A stretch of DNA of 64,000 nt, from the NCBI GenBank assembly GCA_017744915.1, contig JAGIAH010000006.1, positions 1 to 64,000 of the forward strand, given 5' to 3'. This document shows, one piece after another, positions 1-8,708 of this stretch. How positions within the stretch are numbered: position 1 is the first letter of the stretch; each line of letters begins with the position of its first letter. The notes under the pieces were generated by a model. That model saw only the letters and a program-made list of their open reading frames with translations. It searched no databases and had not been told where the DNA came from. The position numbers and the translations under genes were made by a program. The stretch is from Agrobacterium tumefaciens. Its GTDB lineage: Bacteria; Pseudomonadota; Alphaproteobacteria; Rhizobiales; Rhizobiaceae.

Positions 1-1976
1 ATGATCTGGATGCGCGACTTGGCGATTTCCAGCGACTCGATCAGCGTTTCGTCCTGCGAGATGCAGATCGACGCCTTGGCCTTCATTTCGGCCGTCCAGT
101 CGGTGAAGGTGAAGGCCTGATCGGCAAGCAGCGTGCCGATATGCACTTCGATGATGCGACCCTGGAAGACGTTGTCGCCGTGCTGCTTCAGCATCTGCGC
201 CTGCGTGGCATGCACCACGTCGCGGAAGTCCATATAGGGCTGCATCGTGCCCTTGAAGGTGACCTTGACCGATTGCGGGATCGGCATGGTCGCCTCACCC
301 GTTGCCAGCGCCAGCGCGACGGTGCCGGAGTCAGCACCGAAGGCCACGCCCTTGGACATGCGGGTATGGCTGTCGCCGCCGATGATGATCGCCCAGTCAT
401 CCACGGTGATGTCGTTCAGCACCTTGTGGATCACGTCCGTCATGGAATGATAGACGCCCTTCGGGTCACGCGCGGTGATGACGCCGAAATTGTTCATGAA
501 GGACATGAGCTTCGGAATGTTCGCCTGCGCCTTCTTGTCCCAAACGGAGGCCGTGTGGCAGCCCGACTGATAAGCGCCATCCACCAGCGGCGAAATGACG
601 GTGGCCGCCATCGCTTCCAGTTCCTGCGCGGTCATCAGGCCGGTCGTATCCTGCGAACCGACGATATTGACCTTGACGCGAACGTCCGAGCCGGCATGCA
701 GCACCTTGCCGGGCGTAACACCAACGGCGTTGCGGTTGAAAATCTTCTCGACGGCGGTGAGACCCTGACCTTCGATCGAGATTTCCTTGTTGGGCGCGAA
801 GACCGGGGTCACCTCGACGCCGAGCGTCTGGGCCGCGAATGTCTGCAGCTTCTTGCCGAAGACGATAGCGTAAGAGCTGCCGGCCTTCATGAACTCCATC
901 TTCTGGGGCGTGAAGGCGGCGGCGATATCTACCAGTTCCGTACCGGCCTCATCACGAAGCTTGCGGTTCTTGGCGTCGATCTTGAGGACGGTGCCGGTCT
1001 CGACCGAATATTTCTGCTCGAGGATCGGGTTGCCGTCATTGTTGAGGATCGGCTTGCCGTCTTCGCCGAGCTTCTTCACCCAGTTCTTGAGGTTGATGCC
1101 GATACCGCCCGTCACGTCGACGGTGGTGGCGAAGATCGGCGAAATGCCGTTGGTGCCGGCAACGATGGGGGCGTAGTTGACGAAGGGTACATAGGGGCTG
1201 GCCTGCTTGCCGGTCCACAGCGCCACGTTGTTGACGCCGGACATGCGCGACGAGCCGACGCCCATCGTGCCCTTTTCGGCGATCATCATCACCCGCTTGT
1301 CGGGATGCTGCTTCTGCAGCGCGACGATTTCCGCCTGCGCTTCCGGCGAGATCATACACTGGCCGTGCAGCTGGCGGTCGGAGCGCGAATGCGCCTGGTT
1401 GCCGGGCGACAGGAGGTCGGTGGAAATATCGCCTTCGGCGGCGATGAAGGTGACGATCTTGATCTCGTCCTCGACATCCGGAAGCTTGGTGAAGAATTCG
1501 GCCTTGGCGTAGCTTTCCAGCACGGCCTTGGCGATCGCATTGCCGGCCTTGTAGGCATCGCGCAGGCGGAACATGTCGGCATCATAAAGGAAGATCTGGG
1601 TCTTCAGCACTTCGCCAGCCTCGGCCGCGATCGCGGCGTCGTTGCCGAGCGCGATATCGAGCAGAACCTCGATGGAAGGACCACCCTTCATGTGCGACAG
1701 CAATTCCAGCGCGAAGGACGGCGTGATTTCCGGAACGGGCACTTCGCCGAGAATGATCTGCTTCAGAAAGGCAGCCTTGACGCCAGCGGCGCTCGTGGTG
1801 CCCGGCAGGGTGTTGTAGATGAAGAATTTCAACGCATCGGCGCGGTACTCGCTGCCGGCATCCTTGATGAGGGCGATGATTTCGGCCGTCAGTGCGCCGT
1901 CATCGATCGGTTTGGGAGCAAGCCCCTGTTGTTCTCTGCTTTTGATTTCAGCCAGGTAATCCAGGTAAAGGTTCAT
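1..1976 (-). CDS. acnB: Aconitate hydratase B, partial (C-terminus beyond window)
   Basis: TCA-cycle enzyme that interconverts citrate and isocitrate with a [4Fe-4S] cluster, cytoplasmic. About 658 N-terminal residues are visible of a family usually 860-930 long; the frame runs off the left edge. It opens MNLYLDYLAEIKSREQQGL, followed by the HEAT-like and swivelling domains typical of the AcnB branch rather than AcnA or IPM isomerase. Near residue 600 sits the aconitase-superfamily stretch GGDSHTRMSKGVAFGADSG. The cluster-binding cysteines of AcnB lie in the missing C-terminal part, so catalytic competence cannot be judged here. ATG at 1976 is the start of the homologous block. It is divergent from the pilus operon. 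Family assignment is firm. Confidence 0.93.
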   Translation of the reverse strand, partial: MNLYLDYLAEIKSREQQGLAPKPIDDGALTAEIIALIKDAGSEYRADALKFFIYNTLPGTTSAAGVKAAFLKQIILGEVPVPEITPSFALELLSHMKGGPSIEVLLDIALGNDAAIAAEAGEVLKTQIFLYDADMFRLRDAYKAGNAIAKAVLESYAKAEFFTKLPDVEDEIKIVTFIAAEGDISTDLLSPGNQAHSRSDRQLHGQCMISPEAQAEIVALQKQHPDKRVMMIAEKGTMGVGSSRMSGVNNVALWTGKQASPYVPFVNYAPIVAGTNGISPIFATTVDVTGGIGINLKNWVKKLGEDGKPILNNDGNPILEQKYSVETGTVLKIDAKNRKLRDEAGTELVDIAAAFTPQKMEFMKAGSSYAIVFGKKLQTFAAQTLGVEVTPVFAPNKEISIEGQGLTAVEKIFNRNAVGVTPGKVLHAGSDVRVKVNIVGSQDTTGLMTAQELEAMAATVISPLVDGAYQSGCHTASVWDKKAQANIPKLMSFMNNFGVITARDPKGVYHSMTDVIHKVLNDITVDDWAIIIGGDSHTRMSKGVAFGADSGTVALALATGEATMPIPQSVKVTFKGTMQPYMDFRDVVHATQAQMLKQHGDNVFQGRIIEVHIGTLLADQAFTFTDWTAEMKAKASICISQDETLIESLEIAKSRIQI

Positions 1977-2338
1977 CGCAATCCCAACGTCATGATGTCT
2001 ATGGAGCCGATACAGAGCGCCACCCAACGGTATTGCTCATCGGCCCGGGTTTCTATCGATTTCGAGTACGCCAACCGGGGCTTGCTGACAAGATGTCGCA
2101 TTTCAGTAAAAACCCGCAGAAGGGATTTAGCGTCGATCCCGGCACCGCAACCTGCCCAGGTGAATATACTTTCGATTGTACCAATCAATATATTTCAGCC
2201 AGTGGTTTTTCACGATCTCCTCATTAAGGATTTATTAACCAAATCAGCGCGAATATTAGACCATTCTAATTACCCGTTTTGGCGTAGTTCGAAGGCGCGT
2301 TCCGGGTAACCGGCAGCGCGGCAGCTTGGGGAGGCAGC
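1977..2338. other. Intergenic region between acnB and the pilus operon
   Basis: Divergent promoter region of 362 bases with no convincing gene. The right half (about 2170-2280) is clearly richer in A and T than the flanking genes, as expected for promoters. It contains a short perfect palindrome listed separately. The open frames crossing it are antisense shadows of acnB. Confidence 0.6.
2255..2270. promoter_or_regulatory. Palindrome upstream of the pilus operon
   Basis: ATTAGA-CCAT-TCTAAT: perfect 6-base arms around a 4-base centre in an AT-rich stretch 69-84 bases before the pilin start codon. This is a plausible operator or promoter-proximal site, but no regulator gene is adjacent and chance occurrence is possible. 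Confidence 0.3.
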
Positions 2339-2836
2339 ATGAGGTTTTCGACATCAGGCTACTTGTTATCGCTGGCGGCACTTGTTCTCACACCGGCATC
2401 AGGCCTCGCGCAGGTCGCCACGACAAATTTCAACGTTCAGATCACCATTCAGGCGGCATGCCAGATCAATTCGGCCGGCAATCTCGACTTCGGGACCAAT
2501 GGCGTGATCGGCAGCAACATCGACGCAACCAGTAACATTGTCGTGCAATGCACGGCCAGCACACCCTATAGCCTCGGCCTCAGCGCCGGTGCCGGCTCGG
2601 GGGCGACTGTTGCCAACCGACTGATGACATCGCCCGCGGGTGCGACCATCTCCTACTCGCTCTATACGACTGCGGCACATAGCACGGTGTGGGGGAACAC
2701 CGTTGGAACGGACCGGCAAACGGGCACGGGAACCGGGGCACCGCAGACCTTCACTGTCTATGGGCGCGTACCTGCCCAGACGACACCTGCGGTCGGCGTC
2801 TATACCGATACGGTGACGGCCACGCTCAACTACTGA
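2339..2836 (+). CDS. Spore-coat-protein-U (SCPU) domain pilin, CsuA/B-like major subunit
   Basis: 165-residue secreted subunit of an archaic (sigma-type) chaperone-usher pilus. Residues 1-24 form a signal peptide ending near GLA; the mature part is a single SCPU domain with the conserved cysteine pair (C41, C71) that closes the Ig-like fold, an N-terminal TTNFNVQITI donor-strand segment, the motif LDFGTNGVI and the usual terminal aromatic residue (ATLNY). A GGGGAGG ribosome site lies 7 bases before the ATG. First gene of four; the chaperone follows after 21 bases. Single-domain length and first position point to the shaft subunit; this is inference from the Acinetobacter Csu system. Confidence 0.85.
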   Translation: MRFSTSGYLLSLAALVLTPASGLAQVATTNFNVQITIQAACQINSAGNLDFGTNGVIGSNIDATSNIVVQCTASTPYSLGLSAGAGSGATVANRLMTSPAGATISYSLYTTAAHSTVWGNTVGTDRQTGTGTGAPQTFTVYGRVPAQTTPAVGVYTDTVTATLNY

Positions 2837-2857
2837 TCGCCATAAGGAGGATCGCGC

Positions 2858-3574
2858 ATGCGTCTTTTTACCTTAGCGGCTGCGTTTTTTGCCGGTTTGA
2901 GTGTCTCGCCTTCACAGGCTGCATCCTTGCGGGTCGCCCCCGTTCTTCTCGATCTCAAGGCCCCGACGGCGGCCTCCAGCCTGCGCATCTGGAACGATGC
3001 GAAAACCCCGATCAACGTGCAGGTCCGGATTTTCCGCTGGACCCAGCAAAATGGCCAGGATGTCTACACGGCGGTAGACGACGTCGTCGCCAGCCCGCCG
3101 ATGACGCAGCTGAAGGGTGGCGCGGAAAATCTCATCCGCATCGTCCGGCTTTCCAAAACACCCGTCAGGGCGGAGGAGAGTTACCGCATCATCGTCGACG
3201 AATTGCCGCCGGCGGGAAAACCGCAATCCGGCACCGTCAATCTGGTGGTCCGCCACTCCATACCCGTCTTCTTCTCGCCCGCCTCCACCGGTGATGCGGA
3301 GCCGGTCTGGAAGGTGACGCCGCAGGGCAAGGGTTACAGGGTCTCGGTGTCGAACGCCGGTGAGAGGCGGATCAGGATCGCCAACCTGATACTTTCCGGC
3401 GGCAACGGCCAGCCGATTGGCCGCCAGCAGGGACTGGTGGGCTACGTGCTCGGCAAATCCGCGGCAACCTTCCTCGTTCCGGCAACGGGCGGCAAGGCCG
3501 GCGGCACGCTGAAGATTTCGGCAGACAGCGAAGGCGGCCCCGTCAATGCGACGGCGCGCGTCTCGGGCGGCTGA
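2858..3574 (+). CDS. Periplasmic pilus chaperone, CsuC-like
   Basis: 238-residue PapD-superfamily chaperone that binds pilin subunits in the periplasm and hands them to the usher. Signal peptide at residues 1-21 (cleavage after SQA), then the two-domain immunoglobulin fold: the N-terminal domain has SLRVAPVLLDL and SSLRIWND strands and the conserved ESYRIIVDELP block, followed by VVRHSIPVFF at the domain hinge. Strong AAGGAGG ribosome site. It overlaps the usher start by 29 bases, indicating translational coupling. Sequence and neighbours agree, so the role is fairly secure, though subunit specificity is inferred. Confidence 0.87.
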   Translation: MRLFTLAAAFFAGLSVSPSQAASLRVAPVLLDLKAPTAASSLRIWNDAKTPINVQVRIFRWTQQNGQDVYTAVDDVVASPPMTQLKGGAENLIRIVRLSKTPVRAEESYRIIVDELPPAGKPQSGTVNLVVRHSIPVFFSPASTGDAEPVWKVTPQGKGYRVSVSNAGERRIRIANLILSGGNGQPIGRQQGLVGYVLGKSAATFLVPATGGKAGGTLKISADSEGGPVNATARVSGG

Positions 3575-5984
3575 CCTTGCCGTTTTGACGATTGCCGGTT
3601 TGACGGTCTTTTTTTCGGGCAGTTTCTCCATGGCGCAGGATATTCCCCCTGCGGCAGCACCGCCTTCTTTTGCCGCAGGAGAAGCGGGACAATTGCAGCT
3701 CGAAGTCTACATCAACGATGTTTCGACGGACCTGATCGCGACATTTCGCCAAAACGACGCCGGATCGCTTCTCATCGAGCCGGATCAGCTGAAGAATATC
3801 GGGATTTCTCCGGTCGAGAGCGCCATAGGCGCGGATGGCTGGATCGATCTCTCCCGGCTGCCGGATGTGACGGCGCGTTACGATGAAGGCACCCAGTCCG
3901 TGCATTTCACCCTGTCGATGGCGGCGCGCGCGAGCAAGGTGATCGACGCCTCCGGCAAAAGCACGCAGGAGGAAGATGAAGAGACCGAGGAAAAGGCCAC
4001 GAGCGATTTAGGAGGTCTGGTGAACTACACGATCTATGGCTCGTCCGGCGGTGGCACATGGTCGGATCTCGCCGATTTCAACGGCGTTTCCGCCCTTCTG
4101 GAAAGCCGGGTCTTCGGCCCGCTCGGCGTATTGTCCTCGTCCCAGGTTCTGAGCACCTCGCGCCTGTCGGAATTCGATACCCAGCGCCTCGATACCACCT
4201 GGAGCTATTCGAACGAAGAAACGCTGACGACCTATCGGGCCGGCGACCTGATCACCGGCGGGCTGAGCTGGACCCGCCCTACCCGGCTGGGTGGCCTGCA
4301 AATCCGCCGGAATTTCGATCTGCGGCCGGATATCGTCACCATGCCCATGCCCGAATTTGCCGGTTCCGCCGCCGTGCCCTCCACGGTCGATGTCTATGTC
4401 AACAATATCCGCCGCCTGTCGCAGGATGTGCCGGAAGGCCCCTTCTCCATCACCAATCTTCCCGTCATCAGCGGCGCGGGCAATGCGAGACTGGTGGTGC
4501 GGGATGCGCTCGGCCGCGAAATCGTGTCGGAAACCCCGTTTTATACCTCGCCGGACCTGCTGGCGCAGGGCCTCCTCGATTTCTCTGCCGAACTCGGTTT
4601 TGCCCGGCGCAATTACGGAACCTCGTCTTTTGATTATGACGACAGGCCGCTCGGATCGGCGACGGTGCGTTACGGTGTATCGGACGGGTTCACGGTCGAA
4701 GGCCATGCGGAAGGCGGCGAGGATTTCTACAATATCGGCCTTGGCGGTGTTTTCACGCTCGGGGCCCATGGATTGGCAGCACTTTCCGGCGCATCAAGCC
4801 GTTTCGGCGACGAGAGCGGTTATCAGCTTTCCGCAAGCGTCGAGGCCGAATTGCTCGGGGTAAGAATTAATGCACGATCGCAACGGGCATTCGGCGACTA
4901 TAACGACATGGCCTCCGTCTCGGCCAGTTCATCGAAAAACCAGCCGATATCCGGACTGCTCAGCGTGCGGCCGCCGCGCGCCCTCGACCAGATTTCCGTT
5001 TCCACGCAGCTGGGTTTCGATGAAACCAGCCTGAACTTCTCCTACACCCAGCTCGAAACCTTCGATGAGCGCCGATCCCGCCTTCTCGGTCTCTCCGCCA
5101 CGCGGCCCTTTGGTGAAAATGGCAATATCTTCATCACCGCCTATAAGGACCTCGAAGACAGCAACTCTTACGGCATTTTTGCCGGCCTCTCCTGGTCGTT
5201 CGGCGGCGGTGTCTCGGGCTCCGCCGGTATGTCCTCCAATGCCGATGGATATTCGCTGACGGCGGAAGTCGTGAAATCCGAAGAACAGGCGGAGGGAAGT
5301 TATGGCTGGCGGCTGCGCGGCGCGCTCGGCGGCAACGACATCGTCTCCGCATCCGGCAGCTATCGTGGCAGCGCCGCACGCGTTTCGGCCGGTATCGACC
5401 AGTTCAACCGCACGACACAGGCCTATGCCCAGATCGAAGGATCGATCGCACTCGCCGGCGGTGATGTCTTTATCGGCAACCGGATCGACGACGCCTTCGC
5501 CATCGTGGATGCTGGCGCGCCCGGTGTCGATATCCTGCTCGAAAATCGCCCGATAGGCCAGACGAACCGTCGCGGCAAGATATTGCTGCCGAACCTGCGC
5601 GCCTATGACGTCAACAACATCACGCTCGACCCCAGCAACCTGCCCGTCGACGCCCGCATCGACCGCACGAAACAGACGGTGAGGCCGACCGAGCGTGCCG
5701 GCGCGGTCGTCAATTTCAAGGTGGAAACCGAAGGCCAGGTGGCGCTTGTGACGCTGAAAAACGAAAGCGGCGACTTCATCGAAACCGGTTCGACCGGCAC
5801 GATCGATGGCAAGCGCGAGTTCATCGTCGGCTACGACGGGCAGGCCTATCTCGACAATATCGGCGAAACCCATCGGCTCAGCATCACCCAACCCACCAGG
5901 GGAAAATGCGAGGCCGAAATCACTGTCCCTACCGCAGGCGCTCAACGCGCAACTCTCGAAACCCTCTGCAGGAGCGTTCAATGA
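3546..5984 (+). CDS. Outer-membrane usher, CsuD-like
   Basis: 812-residue fimbrial usher, the outer-membrane channel that polymerises and secretes the pilus. After an arginine-led signal sequence (residues 1-30) comes the usher N-terminal domain (LQLEVYINDVSTDLIATF), then a long beta-barrel with a plug domain (GSAAVPSTVDVYVNN region), and C-terminal domains (PTERAGAVVNFKVE) ending in LCRSVQ. Length fits archaic ushers (about 800-850). The ATG at 3546 overlaps the chaperone end; the next in-frame ATG at 3630 would remove the signal sequence, so 3546 is preferred. ATGA overlap with the next gene. Confidence 0.88.
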   Translation: MRRRASRAADLAVLTIAGLTVFFSGSFSMAQDIPPAAAPPSFAAGEAGQLQLEVYINDVSTDLIATFRQNDAGSLLIEPDQLKNIGISPVESAIGADGWIDLSRLPDVTARYDEGTQSVHFTLSMAARASKVIDASGKSTQEEDEETEEKATSDLGGLVNYTIYGSSGGGTWSDLADFNGVSALLESRVFGPLGVLSSSQVLSTSRLSEFDTQRLDTTWSYSNEETLTTYRAGDLITGGLSWTRPTRLGGLQIRRNFDLRPDIVTMPMPEFAGSAAVPSTVDVYVNNIRRLSQDVPEGPFSITNLPVISGAGNARLVVRDALGREIVSETPFYTSPDLLAQGLLDFSAELGFARRNYGTSSFDYDDRPLGSATVRYGVSDGFTVEGHAEGGEDFYNIGLGGVFTLGAHGLAALSGASSRFGDESGYQLSASVEAELLGVRINARSQRAFGDYNDMASVSASSSKNQPISGLLSVRPPRALDQISVSTQLGFDETSLNFSYTQLETFDERRSRLLGLSATRPFGENGNIFITAYKDLEDSNSYGIFAGLSWSFGGGVSGSAGMSSNADGYSLTAEVVKSEEQAEGSYGWRLRGALGGNDIVSASGSYRGSAARVSAGIDQFNRTTQAYAQIEGSIALAGGDVFIGNRIDDAFAIVDAGAPGVDILLENRPIGQTNRRGKILLPNLRAYDVNNITLDPSNLPVDARIDRTKQTVRPTERAGAVVNFKVETEGQVALVTLKNESGDFIETGSTGTIDGKREFIVGYDGQAYLDNIGETHRLSITQPTRGKCEAEITVPTAGAQRATLETLCRSVQ

Positions 5985-6931
5985 AGGTCCTGATCCGAGC
6001 TGCGCTTGCCATCGCCGCTTCTTTCGCCGCCTCCCCGGTTCTGGCGCAAAGCTGCACCTTCAGCATGTCGGATATGAATTTCGGCTTCGTCAACCTCGCA
6101 GGTGGCGCTGCGGTGGACACCACGGCGACATTGTCGGTGACCTGCAATAACCCATTGTCGCTGGCGCTTTCCATTCGCATCTGCCCCAACATCAATGCCG
6201 GCAGCGGTGGACAGTCAGGCGGCATCCGGCGGATGCTCCAGGGCAGCAACATCCTCAATTACCAGCTCTATCAGAATTCCGCCCGAACGACCTCCTGGGG
6301 ATCGGTCAGTCAGCCGGCGCTCGGCTCGCCGCCGCCGATCGATATGGCGCTGCCGCTGCTGATCAACACCACGACCCGCACGGTTTACGGCAGGATCAAT
6401 GCGAGCCAGGCCTCCGCGGCGCGCGGCCTTTATCTCTCCAGCTTTGCCGGCGCAGAGACCAACTTCACCTATACGGGTTTTACCTTGATCGCACCGAGTT
6501 GCTCCTCCGTGACCCAGAACCCCACGCAGGTGCCTTTCACCGTGAGCGCCGCGGTGGCGCCCACCTGCATCATCTCGGCCCAGAACATCGATTTCGGCAG
6601 CCACGGCGTGCTCAACACGGCGGTCGATGCGAACGGCGCCATCAATCTCACCTGCACCAACGGCCTGAACTACAGCGTGGCGCTGAATGGCGGTCTGAGC
6701 AACAGCCCGCCCGCTGCACGCCAGATGGTGCAGGGTGCGTCATCCATCATCTACGGCCTCTATCGCGATATAGGTCGCACCAATGTGTGGGGAAGCGCCA
6801 CCGGGCAAATCGCTACCGGCACGGGAAACGGCAGCCTGCAGACTTTGGCCGTCTATGGGCGCGTGCCGGCGCAGAACACACCGGCACCGGGAAATTACTC
6901 CGATACGGTCGTCGTAACGGTGAATTACTGA
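5981..6931 (+). CDS. Two-domain SCPU protein, CsuE-like pilus tip adhesin
   Basis: 316-residue secreted protein with signal peptide (residues 1-22, VLAQ) and two tandem SCPU domains, the first beginning CTFSMSDMNFGF, the second CIISAQNIDFGSHG and ending VTVNY like the shaft pilin. In the Acinetobacter Csu system the two-domain last gene is the tip adhesin, and operon position matches. ATG at 5981 forms an ATGA overlap with the usher stop; an earlier in-frame start at 5906 would sit inside the usher and lack a signal peptide. Convergent with the next gene, overlapping its end by 7 bases. Confidence 0.84.
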   Translation: MKVLIRAALAIAASFAASPVLAQSCTFSMSDMNFGFVNLAGGAAVDTTATLSVTCNNPLSLALSIRICPNINAGSGGQSGGIRRMLQGSNILNYQLYQNSARTTSWGSVSQPALGSPPPIDMALPLLINTTTRTVYGRINASQASAARGLYLSSFAGAETNFTYTGFTLIAPSCSSVTQNPTQVPFTVSAAVAPTCIISAQNIDFGSHGVLNTAVDANGAINLTCTNGLNYSVALNGGLSNSPPAARQMVQGASSIIYGLYRDIGRTNVWGSATGQIATGTGNGSLQTLAVYGRVPAQNTPAPGNYSDTVVVTVNY

Positions 6932-8526
6932 GGCGCATCGGATAAGGCCCCAAGTTCCAGCCGCCGATCAATGCCGATGCTGGTGAGAAACGCCTCGTCA
7001 TGGCTGACGACCAGCAAGGCGCCGTCATAGGCCCTGAGGCCCGCCTCCACGGCGGCGATGGAGTCGATATCCAGATGGTTCGTCGGCTCATCAAGGATCA
7101 GCAATTGCGGCGGCTGAGGACCACCGAGGACACAGGCAAGGCCGGCACGCAGCATCTGCCCGCCTGAAAGTGTTCCGACAATCCGTAAGGCGGCATCGGC
7201 ACGGAACATGAAGCGCGCGAGCGCCGCCCGGCAGGCATTTTCCCCTGATTGCGGGTTGAGCCTGAGGAAGTTGTCACGGATCGACAGTTTCGCATCCAGC
7301 AGGCTGACCTGCTGGTCGAGGAACGCCGCGTTGACACCGAGGTGAAACCTTCCTGCGAAGGGTGGCAAATCCCCTGTTATCACCGACAGCAGCGTCGTTT
7401 TTCCCGATCCGTTCGGACCGGTAACGGCGACCCGTTGCGGACCGGTGATCTCGAAGGACAGATCGACAAGCACGGGATGTTCGGCGGAATATCCCGCAGT
7501 CAGCTTTTGCAGGCTCAGCACTGTTTTCGTCGCGTGCAGGCCGCTGGGCGGCAGGGTGACGGTAACGTCCTGCAGGATTTCGATCCTTTCACGCGCCGTC
7601 CGCAAATCATCCGTCGCTTCGGCTTTCAGGCGGGTAGCGAGATTGGCATTGTCACCGCTGGTCTTTTCGGCGCGTCTTTTCATGCCACCGGCAACGATGC
7701 GCGGCATGTCCCCCTTCGCCGCCTTTGCAGCCCCCTTCGCATCGCGGCGGGCCTTGCGTTCCAACGCCTCCTGCGACTTCCTCCTGACCTCGGAGAGCCG
7801 TTTTTCGGCGCTGGCAAGGTCCTGTTCGGCGGCTGCCAGTTCCAGCGCCTTTTGCGCGCGGTAATGGCTCCAGTTGCCGCCATAGCGCGTGGCACCGAGC
7901 GAGGTCATCTCGACTATGGCATCGAACGTCTCGAGAAGTTCGCGATCATGGCTGACCACGATCGCGCCGCCACGCCAACCCGCCAGGAAATCGGCAACGA
8001 AGATGCGGCCATCGCGGTCGAGATTGTTGGTCGGTTCGTCGAGGATCAGGAAATCCGGCGCGGCGTGGATCTGCGCGGCAAGTGCTGCCCGTGTGCGTTG
8101 CCCGCCCGAGAGCGCGGAAAGCGGTGTGGCGGGGGATGCATCGAGCCCGACCCCGGCCAACGCCTCGGCAATCGCCTCCTCCAGCATCCAGTCGACGTCG
8201 CCGAGTTCCTCGAGCGTCGCCATTCCCGCCTGCGCGCGCGAAAGGACCTGCAGCGCATGGCGCGCGTCGAACAGGTCGGCGATGGTCTCACCGTCCCCGA
8301 CCTGCACGCTTTGCCGCAGAACGCCGAGCCTGCCGGAAACGGAGACCGTGCCGGCAGAGGGTGACAACTCGCCGGCGATCAGCTTCAGAAGCGTCGTCTT
8401 GCCGACGCCGTTGCGCCCCACAAGGCCAACGCGTTCAAGGCCGAAGCGAAGATTGATGCTGGAAAAAAGCGGATGACCGTCAGGTGTTGCCCACGAGAGG
8501 TCTGAAAGGGTGATGGAATGCGGCAT
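6925..8526 (-). CDS. ABC-F family ATPase
   Basis: 533-residue soluble protein with two ABC ATPase domains and no membrane segments, the ABC-F architecture of ribosome-associated translation or antibiotic-protection factors. First domain: Walker A GRNGVGKTT, signature LSGGQRTRAAL, Walker B LILDEPTNNLD. A basic, charged linker (KRLSEVRRKSQEALERK) follows. Second domain: GPNGSGKTT, LSGGQMLRAGL, LILDEPTNHLD. Start chosen at 8526 (MPHSITLSDLSW) because AGGAGA lies 10 bases upstream and the homologous region begins there; a longer frame to 8718 adds unrelated residues. Which ABC-F subgroup, and whether it confers resistance, cannot be told from sequence alone. Confidence 0.85.
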   Translation of the reverse strand: MPHSITLSDLSWATPDGHPLFSSINLRFGLERVGLVGRNGVGKTTLLKLIAGELSPSAGTVSVSGRLGVLRQSVQVGDGETIADLFDARHALQVLSRAQAGMATLEELGDVDWMLEEAIAEALAGVGLDASPATPLSALSGGQRTRAALAAQIHAAPDFLILDEPTNNLDRDGRIFVADFLAGWRGGAIVVSHDRELLETFDAIVEMTSLGATRYGGNWSHYRAQKALELAAAEQDLASAEKRLSEVRRKSQEALERKARRDAKGAAKAAKGDMPRIVAGGMKRRAEKTSGDNANLATRLKAEATDDLRTARERIEILQDVTVTLPPSGLHATKTVLSLQKLTAGYSAEHPVLVDLSFEITGPQRVAVTGPNGSGKTTLLSVITGDLPPFAGRFHLGVNAAFLDQQVSLLDAKLSIRDNFLRLNPQSGENACRAALARFMFRADAALRIVGTLSGGQMLRAGLACVLGGPQPPQLLILDEPTNHLDIDSIAAVEAGLRAYDGALLVVSHDEAFLTSIGIDRRLELGALSDAPQ

Positions 8527-8674
8527 GGATATGGGTTCTCCTGATGACAAGGCGTTGCGGCTTTGTGATCGGGTTGAAATCCATGGTGCACCATCCTGTT
8601 GGTATTGCGGAGAAAACGCCCTTACGCGAACAAAGCGGCGCGTTCGTGGCGTGGGTTCAGTATTTCCAGAGGAA

Positions 8675-8708
8675 ACGCCGGGAGGATGCCCCCGGCGTCT
8701 CTTTTTTT
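8675..8708. terminator. Strong hairpin with U-tract (possibly bidirectional)
   Basis: ACGCCGGG / CCCGGCGT, an 8-bp perfect stem with 8-base loop. On the plus strand it is followed by CTC then seven T. On the minus strand, where the exporter gene ends immediately before it, the hairpin is followed by TTTCCTC. It probably serves the exporter gene; the better U-tract faces the other way, where no gene is apparent. Confidence 0.6.

Noticed and set aside
141..2309. 722-codon open frame on the plus strand opposite aconitase B
   Set aside because: Antisense shadow produced by the strong third-position GC bias; no domain, no ribosome site, and the opposite strand reads as a clear aconitase.
8385..8594. 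Short minus-strand frame starting at the palindrome upstream of the ABC-F gene, considered as a leader peptide for attenuation
   Set aside because: It continues far into the ABC-F coding region instead of stopping before it, and no alternative hairpins of an attenuator are evident.
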